Below, one piece after another: positions 25,307 to 34,499 of a stretch of DNA of 53,820 bases. Source of the stretch: Crocinitomicaceae bacterium (GTDB lineage: Bacteria > Bacteroidota > Bacteroidia > Flavobacteriales_D > Sanyastnellaceae). Position numbers and translations under genes: made by a program. The stretch covers positions 22,519-76,338 of the forward strand of contig PACT01000029.1 in the NCBI GenBank assembly GCA_002700285.1. Reading direction: 5' to 3'. Numbering within the stretch: the stretch's first letter is position 1; each line of letters starts with the position of its first letter. A model generated the notes under the pieces. The model worked only from the letters and a program-made list of their open reading frames with translations. It did not search any database and was not told the origin of the DNA.

Positions 25307-28300
25307 TCAATCTAGTGAAATACTTAATCCGAGACCTTTCAGCTCGTGAAGAAGTACATTAAACGACTCTGGAATTCCAGGTTTGGGCATGAGGTCACCT
25401 TTAACAATGGCTTCGTATGCTTTTGCACGTCCTATAACATCATCCGACTTGACAGTCAAAATCTCTTGTAGAATGTTCGCAGCTCCAAAGGCCTCAAGAG
25501 CCCACACTTCCATCTCGCCAAAACGCTGACCACCAAACTGAGCCTTTCCGCCCAATGGTTGTTGTGTAATCAGTGAGTAAGGTCCAATCGAACGCGCGTG
25601 CATCTTGTCATCAACCATGTGACTTAGCTTAATCATATATATGACACCTACTGTCGCAGGTTGATCAAAGCGTTCACCAGTTCCTCCGTCATATAGGTGA
25701 GTCACACCACAATCAGGAACACCTGCTTTTTCTGTCAACTCAGTAATCTCTTCTAAGGAAGCACCATCGAAGATCGGCGTAGAAAACTTCATTCCTAAGT
25801 TTTGGCCTGCCCACCCGAGTACGGTTTCGTAAATCTGTCCCAGGTTCATTCGAGACGGTACACCAAGTGGGTTTAAAACAATGTCCACCGGCGTTCCATC
25901 TTTAAGGAAAGGCATATCCTCCTGACGAACAATCCTTGCAACAATTCCCTTGTTACCATGACGTCCCGCCATCTTGTCACCTACTTTTAATTTACGTTTT
26001 TTAGCGACGTAAACTTTAGCCAGTTTGACAATTCCATTTGGAAGTTCATCACCTACAGTAACCTGGAATTTTTTGCGCTTATAAGCACCAAGAAGATCAT
26101 TGTACTTCATCGTGTAGTTGTGTACCACACGATTTACAAGGTCACTCACTTCAGCATCTCTTACCCAAGATTCAGAGTTGATAATAAGGAAGTCCAAACT
26201 CAATAGAATTTTTTGTGTGAACTTGATTCCCTTCTTAACCTGCTCTTCCTTGTAGTAATTGAAAACACCTTGGCTCACTTTTCCAGCAACGAGCTTCATA
26301 AGCTTGTCGACTAAAATTTTCTTAAGTGAAGCAGCCTCCTTATCGAATTCAATATCGATTGATTCAATAACTGCCTTATCTGCAGCTTTGGCTTTTCTGT
26401 CTTTTACAGCACGACTGAATAACTTCTTTTCAATCACGACACCTTTACTAGATGGTGGCATTTTTAACGAAGCATCTTTTACATCTCCAGCCTTGTCGCC
26501 GAAAATGGCTCTAAGTAATTTCTCTTCAGGGCTAGGGTCTGACTCACCCTTAGGTGTAATCTTTCCAATGAGGATGTCACCACCACTCACATTTGCACCA
26601 ATTCGAATTAAACCGTTCTCATCGAGGTTCGCAGTAGCTTCCTCACTTACGTTCGGAATATCATTTGTTAACTCCTCAATACCACGCTTGGTATCTCTTA
26701 CTTCGAGCGTATATGAATCCACGTGTAAAGATGTAAATACATCATCTCTAACGACACGTTCTGAGATTACAATCGCATCCTCAAAATTATATCCCTGCCA
26801 AGGCATAAAGGCAACCTTCATGTTTTGGCCAAGCGCAAGCTCTCCGTTGTCCGTACTGTATCCTTCTACAAGAATCTGACCTTTTGAAACCCGATCGCCT
26901 TTTGATACGATGGGACGAAGATTCATGCATGTACCTTGGTTCGTCCGAGAAAATTTAACGAGATTATATAACTTTAAATCATCATCAAATGAAACGAGGA
27001 GATCGCTCTCATCCATTTTGTGACGAATATGAATCACGTCTGAATCAACATACTCAACCACACCGTCAGACTCCGCACGCATGAGAATTCTTGAATCTCG
27101 TGCAACAGCTGATTCAACTCCTGTACCTACGATAGGAGAGTCAGGAATCATTAATGGAACAGCCTGACGCATCATGTTCGATCCCATCAGCGCACGGTTC
27201 GCATCATCATGCTCCAAAAATGGGATCAATGACGCCGCAATAGAGGCAATCTGGTTTGGAGCCACATCCATGTACTCCAATTCTTTGGGTTGTACAAGTG
27301 GATAATCGGCCTGTAACCTAGACTTAATTAATGGATCTAGGAAATTTCCGTCTTTGTCAATCTTCGCATTTGCTTGGGCAATTAAAGACAGTGCTTCATC
27401 TTCAGCTGATAAGTAAGTAACATCCTCTGATGAGGTTGCTGCTTTACCATCAATCACCTTACGATATGGTGTTTCAATAAATCCAAGTCTGTTCACTTTT
27501 GCATAGACACACAGAGAACTAATAAGACCAATGTTAGGCCCCTCTGGCGTTTCAATGGTACAAAGACGTCCGTAGTGCGTATAGTGTACATCACGAACCT
27601 CAAATCCAGCACGTTCACGAGAGAGTCCACCAGGCCCTAGGGCTGATATACGTCGTTTGTGCGTCACCTCACTTAGAGGGTTGGTTTGGTCCATAAACTG
27701 CGACAGCTGATTTGTGCCAAAAAAGCTATTAATCACAGAACTTAATGTTTTTGCATTAATCAGATCCGTCGGCGTAAACACCTCGTTGTCGCGTACGTTC
27801 ATACGCTCACGAATTGTACGTGCCATACGTGCAAGACCGACGCCAAACTGAGAGTAAAGCTGTTCACCAACAGTACGAATACGTCTGTTACTTAAGTGAT
27901 CAATATCGTCAACATCTGCGTTAGAGTTCACCAAATCAATGAGGTACTTTATGATAAGTAAGATGTCATCCTTTGTAAGCGTTCTGCTCACGACATCGTC
28001 ATCCAATCCCAATTTCCTGTTAATACGGAAACGTCCTACTTCACCTAAATCGTAACGCATTTCTGAGAAGAAAAGCTTATCGATTACGCCTCTCGCTGTG
28101 TCTAAATCTGGTGGCTCAGCATTTCGAAGTTGACGGTAGATATACTCTACAGCTTCCTTCTCAGAATTTGAGCTATCCTTCTGTAGTGTATTGTAAATAA
28201 TTGCGTAATCAGCCTGATTTATACTCTCCTTGTGAAGAATAATAGATTTGGTTCCGCTTTCCATAATAAGCGCAACATGTTCTTTTTCAAGAATCGTTTC

Positions 28301-29128
28301 TCTGTCGAGAATGACCTCATTTCTTTCAATTGAGACAACTTCGCCAGTATCCTCATCCACAAAATCTTCAACCCATACTTTCAATACACGTGCAGCAAGC
28401 TTTCTACCTACAGCGCGTTTCAGACCTGCCTTACTCACTTTTACTTCGTCAGCCAAGTCAAAGATATCTAGTATATCTCGGTCAGTTTCATATCCAATAC
28501 TTCGCAACAATGTCGTGACTGGAAGCTTTTTCTTCCGATCGATATAGGCATACATGACACCATTTATATCGGTCGCAAATTCAATCCAAGATCCTTTAAA
28601 AGGAATAATTCTTGCAGAATAAAGTTTGGTGCCATTTGCGTGACGACTTTGGCCAAAAAACACACCAGGTGAACGGTGGAGTTGATTGACAATGACACGT
28701 TCTGCGCCATTTACTACAAATGAGCCTTGGGGCGTCATATATGGGATTGTACCCAAATAAACATCTTGAACGATGGTCTCAAAATCCTCATGTTCAGGAT
28801 CCGTACAGTAAAGCTTTAGTTTGGCTTTAAGTGGAACACTGTGAGTAAGACCACGCTCGATACATTCAGTAATGCAATAGCGGGGAGGATCTATAAAGTA
28901 ATCTAAGAATTCAAGTACAAACTGATTCCTAGTATCTGTGATAGGAAAGTTTTCACTGAATACTTTAAATAGTCCTTCTGATTCACGATTTTCAGGTTTT
29001 GTTTCGAGTTGAAAAAACTCCTGAAAAGAGCGTAGTTGGATGTCAAGAAAATCCGGATGCTCAAGTGGGAGTGCCACTGAGGCAAAGTTTTTCCGGGTAG
29101 CGACTGGGGTGGTATTGACCAAAGACAT
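25307..29128 (-). CDS. rpoB: DNA-directed RNA polymerase subunit beta
   Basis: Beta subunit, 1273 residues, normal Bacteroidota length. Motifs include [20 protein letters not shown], the rifampicin-region block [19 protein letters not shown] followed by [69 protein letters not shown], and the C-terminal [22 protein letters not shown]. The rifampicin pocket residues D, H, R and S are present, so the gene looks rifampicin-sensitive by sequence. The bases just before the ATG read CCCCACCTCC, which resembles the 16S rRNA 3' tail rather than a Shine-Dalgarno site. An attenuator-like hairpin separates it from rplL. Confidence 0.98.
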   Translation of the reverse strand: MSLVNTTPVATRKNFASVALPLEHPDFLDIQLRSFQEFFQLETKPENRESEGLFKVFSENFPITDTRNQFVLEFLDYFIDPPRYCITECIERGLTHSVPLKAKLKLYCTDPEHEDFETIVQDVYLGTIPYMTPQGSFVVNGAERVIVNQLHRSPGVFFGQSRHANGTKLYSARIIPFKGSWIEFATDINGVMYAYIDRKKKLPVTTLLRSIGYETDRDILDIFDLADEVKVSKAGLKRAVGRKLAARVLKVWVEDFVDEDTGEVVSIERNEVILDRETILEKEHVALIMESGTKSIILHKESINQADYAIIYNTLQKDSSNSEKEAVEYIYRQLRNAEPPDLDTARGVIDKLFFSEMRYDLGEVGRFRINRKLGLDDDVVSRTLTKDDILLIIKYLIDLVNSNADVDDIDHLSNRRIRTVGEQLYSQFGVGLARMARTIRERMNVRDNEVFTPTDLINAKTLSSVINSFFGTNQLSQFMDQTNPLSEVTHKRRISALGPGGLSRERAGFEVRDVHYTHYGRLCTIETPEGPNIGLISSLCVYAKVNRLGFIETPYRKVIDGKAATSSEDVTYLSAEDEALSLIAQANAKIDKDGNFLDPLIKSRLQADYPLVQPKELEYMDVAPNQIASIAASLIPFLEHDDANRALMGSNMMRQAVPLMIPDSPIVGTGVESAVARDSRILMRAESDGVVEYVDSDVIHIRHKMDESDLLVSFDDDLKLYNLVKFSRTNQGTCMNLRPIVSKGDRVSKGQILVEGYSTDNGELALGQNMKVAFMPWQGYNFEDAIVISERVVRDDVFTSLHVDSYTLEVRDTKRGIEELTNDIPNVSEEATANLDENGLIRIGANVSGGDILIGKITPKGESDPSPEEKLLRAIFGDKAGDVKDASLKMPPSSKGVVIEKKLFSRAVKDRKAKAADKAVIESIDIEFDKEAASLKKILVDKLMKLVAGKVSQGVFNYYKEEQVKKGIKFTQKILLSLDFLIINSESWVRDAEVSDLVNRVVHNYTMKYNDLLGAYKRKKFQVTVGDELPNGIVKLAKVYVAKKRKLKVGDKMAGRHGNKGIVARIVRQEDMPFLKDGTPVDIVLNPLGVPSRMNLGQIYETVLGWAGQNLGMKFSTPIFDGASLEEITELTEKAGVPDCGVTHLYDGGTGERFDQPATVGVIYMIKLSHMVDDKMHARSIGPYSLITQQPLGGKAQFGGQRFGEMEVWALEAFGAANILQEILTVKSDDVIGRAKAYEAIVKGDLMPKPGIPESFNVLLHELKGLGLSISLD

Positions 29129-29208
29129 GGAGGTGGGGTCAAATTAATTTCAGACTTAGACAATGCAGGCACCTAAACCTATTTAACTTACGAAAAGTCA
29201 TAACAGGC

Positions 29209-29245
29209 AAAAAAAGCTCAAGGGCGAAGACCTGCTCTTCGCCCT
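29209..29245 (-). terminator. Attenuator-like hairpin between rplL and rpoB
   Basis: On the minus strand AGGGCGAAGA / TCTTCGCCCT forms a perfect 10-bp stem with a 5-base loop. Five bases (TGAGC) follow, then seven T. It begins 27 bases after the rplL stop and 80 bases before the rpoB ATG. It probably terminates part of the ribosomal-protein transcripts before rpoBC. Confidence 0.85.
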
Positions 29246-29272
29246 GAACCTTAAATAGTTGGGGTTGTGTGC

Positions 29273-29650
29273 TTACTTAAGCTCAACCTCAGCTCCAGCT
29301 TCCTCAAGTTGTGACTTGAGACTTTCTGCTTCATCCTTAGGAATTCCTTCCTTAAGGGGAGCTGGTGCAGAGTCAACGATGCCTTTTGCATCTTTAAGGC
29401 CGAGGCCTGTTAACTCTTTTACTAGTTTAACAACAGCTAGCTTTGATCCACCAGCAGCTTTGAGAATAACGTCGAATTCCGTTTTCTCATCACCACCACC
29501 TTCACTACCGCCAGCAGCGGGTCCTGCAACTGCAACAGCAGCAGCAGCTGGTTCGATGCCGTGATCATCCTTAAGGATGGTAGCAAGTTCGTTTACTTCT
29601 TTGACAGTAAGATTAACGAGCTCTTCGGCCATAACTTTTAAATCAGCCAT
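29273..29650 (-). CDS. rplL: 50S ribosomal protein L7/L12
   Basis: Stalk protein that recruits translation factors to the ribosome. 125 residues, normal length. The N-terminal dimer domain ([19 protein letters not shown]) is joined by an Ala/Gly-rich hinge (about 35-52) to the C-terminal factor-binding domain with [33 protein letters not shown] and [11 protein letters not shown]. It lies between rplJ and an attenuator-like hairpin before rpoB. Confidence 0.98.
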   Translation of the reverse strand: MADLKVMAEELVNLTVKEVNELATILKDDHGIEPAAAAVAVAGPAAGGSEGGGDEKTEFDVILKAAGGSKLAVVKLVKELTGLGLKDAKGIVDSAPAPLKEGIPKDEAESLKSQLEEAGAEVELK

Positions 29651-29695
29651 ATTTATTTTTATTGATTGGTTTTCATATAATTAATAATGTCAAGC

Positions 29696-30217
29696 TCAGC
29701 CGCGTTCTTGCAGCGCCTTGACCAGACCAGAAACTGTGTTTCCACTTGATTTTAATGCACCAACAACGTTCTTCATCGGAGATTGGAGCAATGCGATTAC
29801 TTCCGCAATGAGCTCGTCCTTCGACTTGACATTTGTTAATACATCTATTTGATTGTCACCTAGGTAACAAGATTCTTCAACATAAGCCGCTTTAAGAAGA
29901 GGCATGCTGTGTTTCTTACGAAAATCCTTAAGCAACTTCGCAGGAACATTTCCTACATTGCCTAGGAGTAGCGCTGTCTGTCCTGTTAAAACTTCATACA
30001 GTTCACTGTAATCGGCTTCTTCAGACGAATCCATTGCTCTTCGCAGTAGCGTGTTTTTCACAACGCGCACAGTTACATCTTTCTTATAACAAGCACGACG
30101 CAATGTTGTAGTCTCTTCAGAATTTAACCCGGAGGCATCTGTTAGATAAACAACACTGTTGTCTTGTAATAATTGCTTTATCTCGTTGATCTGTAAATCT
30201 TTTTCTTGACGTGTCAT
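29696..30217 (-). CDS. rplJ: 50S ribosomal protein L10
   Basis: Stalk-base protein that binds 23S rRNA and carries the L7/L12 dimers through its C-terminal helix. 173 residues. The N-terminal rRNA-binding part contains VVYLTDASGLNSEETTTLRR, VRVVKNTLLRRAM and LTGQTALLLG. The C-terminal helix contains LLQSPMKNVVGALKSSGNTV and LVKALQERG. It follows rplA by 18 bases and precedes rplL by 45 bases. Confidence 0.97.
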   Translation of the reverse strand: MTRQEKDLQINEIKQLLQDNSVVYLTDASGLNSEETTTLRRACYKKDVTVRVVKNTLLRRAMDSSEEADYSELYEVLTGQTALLLGNVGNVPAKLLKDFRKKHSMPLLKAAYVEESCYLGDNQIDVLTNVKSKDELIAEVIALLQSPMKNVVGALKSSGNTVSGLVKALQERG

Positions 30218-30235
30218 ATTTGATGCGTTTAGGGG

Positions 30236-30928
30236 TTAAACCAAAGATTTATAATCAATTTTAATACCAGGCCCCATTGTAGAGCTCATAATAATGCTCT
30301 TGATATAAGACCCTTTTGCAGAAGCAGGCTTTAGCTTAACTAAAGTGGAGATAAGTTCATTTGCATTCTCTTCAATTTTAGAAGCCTCAAAAGAGACCTT
30401 TCCTACTGAAGCATGAATAATTCCAAACTTGTCTACTTTAAAGTCAATCTTACCTGCTTTTACATCAGTAACAGCTTTTGCCACATCCATAGTTACAGTT
30501 CCCGACTTAGGGTTAGGCATGAGGCCACGAGGTCCGAGTACACGGCCTAGAGCTCCTACCTTGCCCATAACTTGGGGTGTGGTGATAATTACATCCACAT
30601 CGGTCCATCCCCCCTTAATTTTAGCCACATACTCGTCGAGACCTACGTAATCAGCACCAGCATCTAAAGCCTCCTGATCTTTGTCAGGTGGGCAAAGTAC
30701 TAGTACTTTGACATCTTTTCCTGTTCCGTGAGGTAAGGAAACGGTGCCACGAACCATTTGATTCGCTTTACGAGGATCTACTCCAAGTCGCACGGCAAGG
30801 TCGACCGAGGCATCGAATTTCGTCGTTGAGCAATCTTTCACAAGTGAAGATGCTTTATCAAGCGTATAAGGCTTTTCGGCGTCGAATTTCTCGGCAACCG
30901 CCTTCTGGTGTTTTGTTAATCGTCCCAT
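30236..30928 (-). CDS. rplA: 50S ribosomal protein L1
   Basis: Binds helix 76-78 of 23S rRNA at the L1 stalk and, in many bacteria, represses its own operon by binding the mRNA leader. 230 residues, normal. Seen: [51 protein letters not shown] and the closing [15 protein letters not shown]. It follows rplK by 18 bases. The structured region upstream of rplK is a candidate regulatory target. Confidence 0.98.
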   Translation of the reverse strand: MGRLTKHQKAVAEKFDAEKPYTLDKASSLVKDCSTTKFDASVDLAVRLGVDPRKANQMVRGTVSLPHGTGKDVKVLVLCPPDKDQEALDAGADYVGLDEYVAKIKGGWTDVDVIITTPQVMGKVGALGRVLGPRGLMPNPKSGTVTMDVAKAVTDVKAGKIDFKVDKFGIIHASVGKVSFEASKIEENANELISTLVKLKPASAKGSYIKSIIMSSTMGPGIKIDYKSLV

Positions 30929-30946
30929 TTTTGCGCGGTTTGTGAC

Positions 30947-31384
30947 TTAAGAAGGAAAATTTCCAGTGACATTAATACCCATACTTCGTGCTGTTCCTGC
31001 AACCACTTTCATGGCAGACTCAATGGAAAAGCAATTCAGATCAGGCATTTTGTCTTCTGCTATAACGCGGATTTGATCCCAATTAACACGTCCCACCTTA
31101 ACTCTATTAGATTCCGGAGAACCACTTTTAAGTTTTGCTGCTTCCAACAATTGGATGGCAGCAGGGGGTGTCTTAATGACAAAGTCAAACGACTTATCAA
31201 CATAGACAGTGATAATTGCGGGGAGTACCTTACCAGCTTTATCTTGGGTTCTAGCATTAAATTGCTTACAGAACTCCATGATATTTACTCCTTTCGCACC
31301 GAGAGCCGGTCCGACAGGAGGTGCAGGGTTGGCTGCTCCACCACGTATTTGCAGCTTTATTAGTCCAGCTACTTCTTTCGCCAT
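30947..31384 (-). CDS. rplK: 50S ribosomal protein L11
   Basis: Binds the GTPase-associated region of 23S rRNA and is needed for stringent-response signalling by RelA-type enzymes. 145 residues. Seen: the N-terminal proline-rich [49 protein letters not shown] and the closing [14 protein letters not shown]. It is separated from nusG by an 89-base gap that can fold strongly. Confidence 0.98.
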   Translation of the reverse strand: MAKEVAGLIKLQIRGGAANPAPPVGPALGAKGVNIMEFCKQFNARTQDKAGKVLPAIITVYVDKSFDFVIKTPPAAIQLLEAAKLKSGSPESNRVKVGRVNWDQIRVIAEDKMPDLNCFSIESAMKVVAGTARSMGINVTGNFPS

Positions 31385-31400
31385 TTTATTTATATATAAT

Positions 31401-31470
31401 GAACAGTCTTGAGTTTCGCGCGAATGGGAAGCATTCTAGGGGACATGCGAACGTCTCTTACTGTCTGTTC
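31401..31470 (-). promoter_or_regulatory. Putative structured leader upstream of rplK
   Basis: Nested complementary segments: GAACAG/CTGTTC (31465-31470 with 31401-31406), GAG/CTC (31455-31457 with 31411-31413) and GCGAA/TTCGC (31447-31451 with 31415-31419). They close a large stem-loop between the nusG stop and rplK. It is a candidate site for autogenous control by L1, or for RNA processing. No clear promoter box was seen in it. Confidence 0.4.
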
Positions 31471-31473
31471 CGT

Positions 31474-32025
31474 TTAATTATCTTTTTCAACTTGTAAATA
31501 GCCAAGCTCTACAGGTGTCTTACGACCAAAGATCTTTACCATCACTTTTAATTTCTTTTTATCTTCGTTTACTTCTTCGATGTTACCGAGGAATCCATTA
31601 AATGGTCCATCAATAACCTTCACCAGTTCGCCAGCTTTATATGGTATGTTGATTTCTTCTTCAGCAGCTGCCATTTCATCGACAACACCTAAAATTCGAT
31701 TGACTTCATGCTGGCGGATAGGCATAGGATCACCTCTCTTTTCAGCACCAAGAAATCCAATCACATTAGTTACATTTTTGACAAGGTGCGGGATTTCTCC
31801 GACAAGAGCAGCTTGGATATATACATACCCTGGAAATAAATTCTTTTCCTTACTGACTTTTTTACCCTTACGAATTTGAAATACTTTCTCAATAGGAATA
31901 AGTACTTGACCTACATAGTCTTGTAAACCAGCAGCAGCGACTTCTGTTTCGATAGTCTCTTTTACTCGCTTTTCCTGACCACTAACAGCCCGAACTACAT
32001 ACCACTTTTTCTCTATTTCACTCAT
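31474..32025 (-). CDS. nusG: Transcription termination/antitermination protein NusG
   Basis: Binds RNA polymerase and links it to Rho or to the leading ribosome. 183 residues from the ATG at 32025; the frame extends three codons to a TTG. The NGN domain begins KWYVVRAVSGQEKRVKE and contains LFPGYVYIQA and VTNVIGFLG. The C-terminal KOW domain contains VKVIDGPFNGFLGNIEEV and ends VELGYLQVEKDN. It lies 15 bases after secE in the conserved secE-nusG-rplK order. Confidence 0.97.
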   Translation of the reverse strand: MSEIEKKWYVVRAVSGQEKRVKETIETEVAAAGLQDYVGQVLIPIEKVFQIRKGKKVSKEKNLFPGYVYIQAALVGEIPHLVKNVTNVIGFLGAEKRGDPMPIRQHEVNRILGVVDEMAAAEEEINIPYKAGELVKVIDGPFNGFLGNIEEVNEDKKKLKVMVKIFGRKTPVELGYLQVEKDN

Positions 32026-32040
32026 CGTTTCCAAATCGTT

Positions 32041-32259
32041 CTAAAATAAATCATAAATAGTACCGACAACACCTTTCCAGATTGAGTCTGATGTGTTTAC
32101 TCCAAATGCCCAGTCCATAACAAATACTACACCCGCAATAAGTAAGGATGCAACAAATACTAGAACTGAAGACTCCTGAAGTTCTTTCCAAGTAGGCCAA
32201 GTAACCTTGGTTACAAGTTCACTGTAGGATTCTTTAATATAATTCGTTATTTGAGACAT
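32041..32259 (-). CDS. secE: Preprotein translocase subunit SecE
   Basis: Small essential subunit of the SecYEG channel. 72 residues from the ATG at 32259; a longer frame reads into tRNA-Trp and is not real. A single-helix type: an amphipathic front NYIKESYSELVTKVTWPTWK with the conserved VTWPTW motif, then one membrane segment (VLVFVASLLIAGVVFVMDW). The start lies 14 bases after the 3' end of tRNA-Trp. Confidence 0.96.
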   Translation of the reverse strand: MSQITNYIKESYSELVTKVTWPTWKELQESSVLVFVASLLIAGVVFVMDWAFGVNTSDSIWKGVVGTIYDLF

Positions 32260-32273
32260 TGTTTCTTTATTTG

Positions 32274-32346
32274 CACGGGCGGTAGGACTCGAACCTACAA
32301 CCAATGGTTTTGGAGACCACTACTCTGCCAATTGAGCTACGCCCGT
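32274..32346 (-). tRNA. trnW: tRNA-Trp (CCA anticodon)
   Basis: 73 bases. Acceptor stem ACGGGCG/CGCCCGT, D-arm TAGCTCAATTGGCAGA, anticodon loop CTCCAAA (anticodon CCA), T-arm with GGTTCGAGTCC, discriminator G. The 3' CCA is not encoded. It sits between tuf and secE in the same orientation and is probably released from that transcript by processing. Confidence 0.97.
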
Positions 32347-32385
32347 AAATACGGGAAGAAGGCACCTTAAAAAGGCACCTTCTTC
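32342..32385 (-). other. Two hairpins between tuf and tRNA-Trp
   Basis: A 12-bp stem (GAAGAAGGTGCC / GGTGCCTTCTTC, two G-U pairs, loop TTTTTAA) covers 32355-32385. A second small stem, CCCGT-ATTT-ACGGG at 32342-32355, uses the first five bases of tRNA-Trp. No T-run follows, so a processing signal is more likely than a terminator. Confidence 0.5.
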
Positions 32386-32419
32386 TCGAAGATTTGTATA
32401 GAGGAGAACCCTCATTAAA

Positions 32420-33607
32420 TTAACCGACTATTTCAGTTACCTGACCAGCACCTACAGTTCGTCCACCCTCACGGATAGCAAAACGAAGTCCCTTGTCCAT
32501 AGCAACAGAAGCGATTAAATCTACATCGATCGTAACGTTGTCACCAGGCATTACCATTTCGCGACCTGCTTCTAGAGAGATCTCACCAGTAACGTCAGTT
32601 GTTCTGAAGTAGAACTGAGGACGGTACTTGTTGTGGAATGGTGTATGACGTCCACCCTCTTCTTTCTTAAGAATGTAGACCTCTGCCTTAAACTTTTTGT
32701 GTGGAGTGATGGTTCCAGGACGTGCTATAACCATACCACGCTTAATATCAGACTTATCGATACCACGAAGTAAAAGACCAACGTTGTCTCCAGCTTCACC
32801 TCTATCTAGAATCTTACGGAACATCTCTACTCCAGTAATTGTAGACTTGATTTTTTCATCTTGCATACCGATAATATCAACTTCATCACCTGTATTGATG
32901 ATACCTGTTTCAATTCGTCCGGTTGCAACTGTTCCACGACCAGTGATTGTGAAAACATCCTCAATAGACATAAGGAACGGCTTCTCGTTGTCACGTGGTG
33001 GAATTTCAATCCACGCGTCTACAGCAGTCATGAGCTCCTTAATTGAATCTACCCACTTCGCGTCGCCATTAAGACCACCAAGAGCAGAACCAGTAATTAC
33101 AGGAGAGTTATCGCCATCATAGTCATAGAAAGATAGAAGTTCACGCACTTCCATCTCAACCAATTCAAGCAATTCTTCGTCGTCTACCATGTCCGCTTTG
33201 TTCATGAATACAACAATACGAGGGATACCAACTTGGCGTCCAAGTAGAATGTGCTCACGTGTCTGTGGCATTGGGCCATCAGTTGCAGCAACAACAAGAA
33301 TAGCACCGTCCATTTGGGCAGCACCAGTTACCATATTCTTTACATAGTCAGCGTGACCTGGACAATCAACGTGAGCATAGTGACGCGCTGCCGTTGAATA
33401 CTCAACGTGTGAAGAGTTAATCGTAATTCCACGCTCCTTTTCCTCAGGTGCGTTGTCAATTTGGTCAAACGAGCTAGCCTCGCTATACCCAGCATCAGCC
33501 ATCACCTTAGTGATCGCTGCTGTTAAAGTAGTCTTTCCGTGGTCAACGTGGCCAATTGTGCCAATGTTAACGTGTGGTTTTGATCGGTCAAATTTTTCTT
33601 TTGCCAT
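32420..33607 (-). CDS. tuf: Elongation factor Tu
   Basis: GTPase that delivers aminoacyl-tRNA to the ribosome. 395 residues. G-domain motifs: [10 protein letters not shown] (P-loop, about 19-28), [12 protein letters not shown] (switch I), DCPGHADY (switch II), MNKADM (NKxD) and SAL. Domains 2 and 3 contain [13 protein letters not shown] and [12 protein letters not shown] and end [10 protein letters not shown]. The gene follows four tRNA genes whose order and anticodons match those preceding tufB in Escherichia coli. Confidence 0.98.
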   Translation of the reverse strand: MAKEKFDRSKPHVNIGTIGHVDHGKTTLTAAITKVMADAGYSEASSFDQIDNAPEEKERGITINSSHVEYSTAARHYAHVDCPGHADYVKNMVTGAAQMDGAILVVAATDGPMPQTREHILLGRQVGIPRIVVFMNKADMVDDEELLELVEMEVRELLSFYDYDGDNSPVITGSALGGLNGDAKWVDSIKELMTAVDAWIEIPPRDNEKPFLMSIEDVFTITGRGTVATGRIETGIINTGDEVDIIGMQDEKIKSTITGVEMFRKILDRGEAGDNVGLLLRGIDKSDIKRGMVIARPGTITPHKKFKAEVYILKKEEGGRHTPFHNKYRPQFYFRTTDVTGEISLEAGREMVMPGDNVTIDVDLIASVAMDKGLRFAIREGGRTVGAGQVTEIVG

Positions 33608-33668
33608 AATCTCAACGTTTTTATGATTTATATATTATTATTAATTTTTATTTCTCTTTAATGATATG

Positions 33669-33740
<72 letters not shown>

Positions 33741-33748
33741 TTGAATCG

Positions 33749-33821
33749 AGCGGAAGACGAGGTTCGAACTCGCGACATTCAGCTTGGAAGGCTGATGCTC
33801 TACCAACTGAGCTACTTCCGC
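33749..33821 (-). tRNA. trnG: tRNA-Gly (TCC anticodon)
   Basis: 73 bases. Acceptor GCGGAAG/CTTCCGC, D-arm TAGCTCAGTTGGTAGA, anticodon loop CTTCCAA (anticodon TCC), T-arm AGTTCGAACCT, discriminator T. No encoded CCA. Eight bases separate it from the downstream tRNA-Thr. Confidence 0.97.
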
Positions 33822-33860
33822 TTGGTAATTTCCTCAAACAGTTTAATGCTTGTGAAAATG

Positions 33861-33943
33861 TGGGGGTAATAGGAATCGAACCTATTCAGTCTAAGACAAC
33901 AGAGTTACAGTCTGCCCCGGCTCTCCAACTCCGGCGTACCCCC
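33861..33943 (-). tRNA. trnY: tRNA-Tyr (GTA anticodon)
   Basis: 83 bases with the long variable arm of a class II tRNA. Acceptor GGGGGTA/TACCCCC, anticodon loop CTGTAAC (anticodon GTA), T-arm GGTTCGATTCC, discriminator A. No encoded CCA. Confidence 0.97.
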
Positions 33944-33988
33944 AAAACATTCTGTAACATTTATCATGAACAGGATATTTTATTGGTG

Positions 33989-34061
33989 AGCCGGTGGAGG
34001 GATTCGAACCCCCGGCCAGTTGATTACAAATCAACTGCTCTGGCCACTGAGCTACACCGGC
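33989..34061 (-). tRNA. trnT: tRNA-Thr (TGT anticodon)
   Basis: 73 bases. Acceptor GCCGGTG/CACCGGC, D-arm TAGCTCAGTGGCCAGA, anticodon stem GTTGA/TCAAC with loop TTTGTAA (anticodon TGT), T-arm GGTTCGAATCC, discriminator T. No encoded CCA. First gene of the tRNA-tuf unit. Confidence 0.97.
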
Positions 34062-34083
34062 AATAAAGCAAAGAACAAAACAC

Positions 34084-34112
34084 AAAAAAGCCCTCCTGAA
34101 TTTCAGGAGGGC
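34084..34112 (-). terminator. hpf terminator
   Basis: On the minus strand GCCCTCCTG / CAGGAGGGC forms a perfect 9-bp stem (34104-34112 with 34090-34098) followed by six T. It lies about 80 bases after the hpf stop. Its 5' arm overlaps the -7 box of the following tRNA promoter. Confidence 0.9.
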
Positions 34113-34141
34113 AAATGTACGATATAATTTGGTCCAAACAA
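34112..34141 (-). promoter_or_regulatory. Promoter of the tRNA-tuf unit (TTG, 19 bp, TACATTTG)
   Basis: A perfect -7 box TACATTTG (34112-34119), a 19-base spacer and a -33 TTG (34139-34141): the best full promoter in the window. Its last base is also the first base of the hpf terminator stem. The predicted start, about four to seven bases downstream, falls inside that stem, so new transcripts lack much of its 5' arm. Confidence 0.7.
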
Positions 34142-34190
34142 GCAATAGTTGTGCCTAAAATTATATCAAGATAATTTCTCGAAAAATCAG

Positions 34191-34475
34191 TTAAGCATGT
34201 TGCTTTAAAATCTGTCTTCTTAATGCCTCTGTTACTTCGTCAGTCGCACCTTCAAAAGTTGTTGAGTTGCGCTTCGCAAAAAGATCTTTTCCTGGCAAAT
34301 GAAGTTTAATCTCAACAAGTTTATTCTCTCTGTCATTGCTTTTCTCAATGCGTAAAAAAACTTCGCCAGAAATAATTGAGTTGTTAAAAGTGGTAAGCTT
34401 TTGAATTTTCGCTTCGATAAAAGCTAATAACGCCTTATCAGCGTCAAAGTGAATGGAATTGATTTGCACCTGCAT
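34191..34475 (-). CDS. hpf: Ribosome hibernation promoting factor, short form
   Basis: HPF/RaiA (YfiA) family protein that binds the 30S decoding region and inactivates ribosomes in stationary phase or stress. 94 residues, the short form without the dimerising tail. Seen: the opening VQINSIHFDADKALLAFIE, the conserved charged KLTTFN, VEIKLHLPG and KDLFAKRNSTTFEGATDEVTEAL written in the family order. It lies 24 bases after the xerC-like gene and ends before a strong terminator. Genes for a recombinase, this factor and rpsU lie together in many Bacteroidota. Confidence 0.94.
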   Translation of the reverse strand: MQVQINSIHFDADKALLAFIEAKIQKLTTFNNSIISGEVFLRIEKSNDRENKLVEIKLHLPGKDLFAKRNSTTFEGATDEVTEALRRQILKQHA

Positions 34476-34499
34476 GGTGAACGTAAATTGTTAAGTGCA

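Noticed and set aside
26259-26879. 206-residue open frame on the plus strand inside rpoB
   Set aside because: It is a serine/leucine-rich shadow of the rpoB coding frame with no motif, start signal or family resemblance.
32260-32304. N-terminal extension of SecE
   Set aside because: The extra 15 codons read through the 3' part of tRNA-Trp. The ATG at 32259 gives the normal SecE length.
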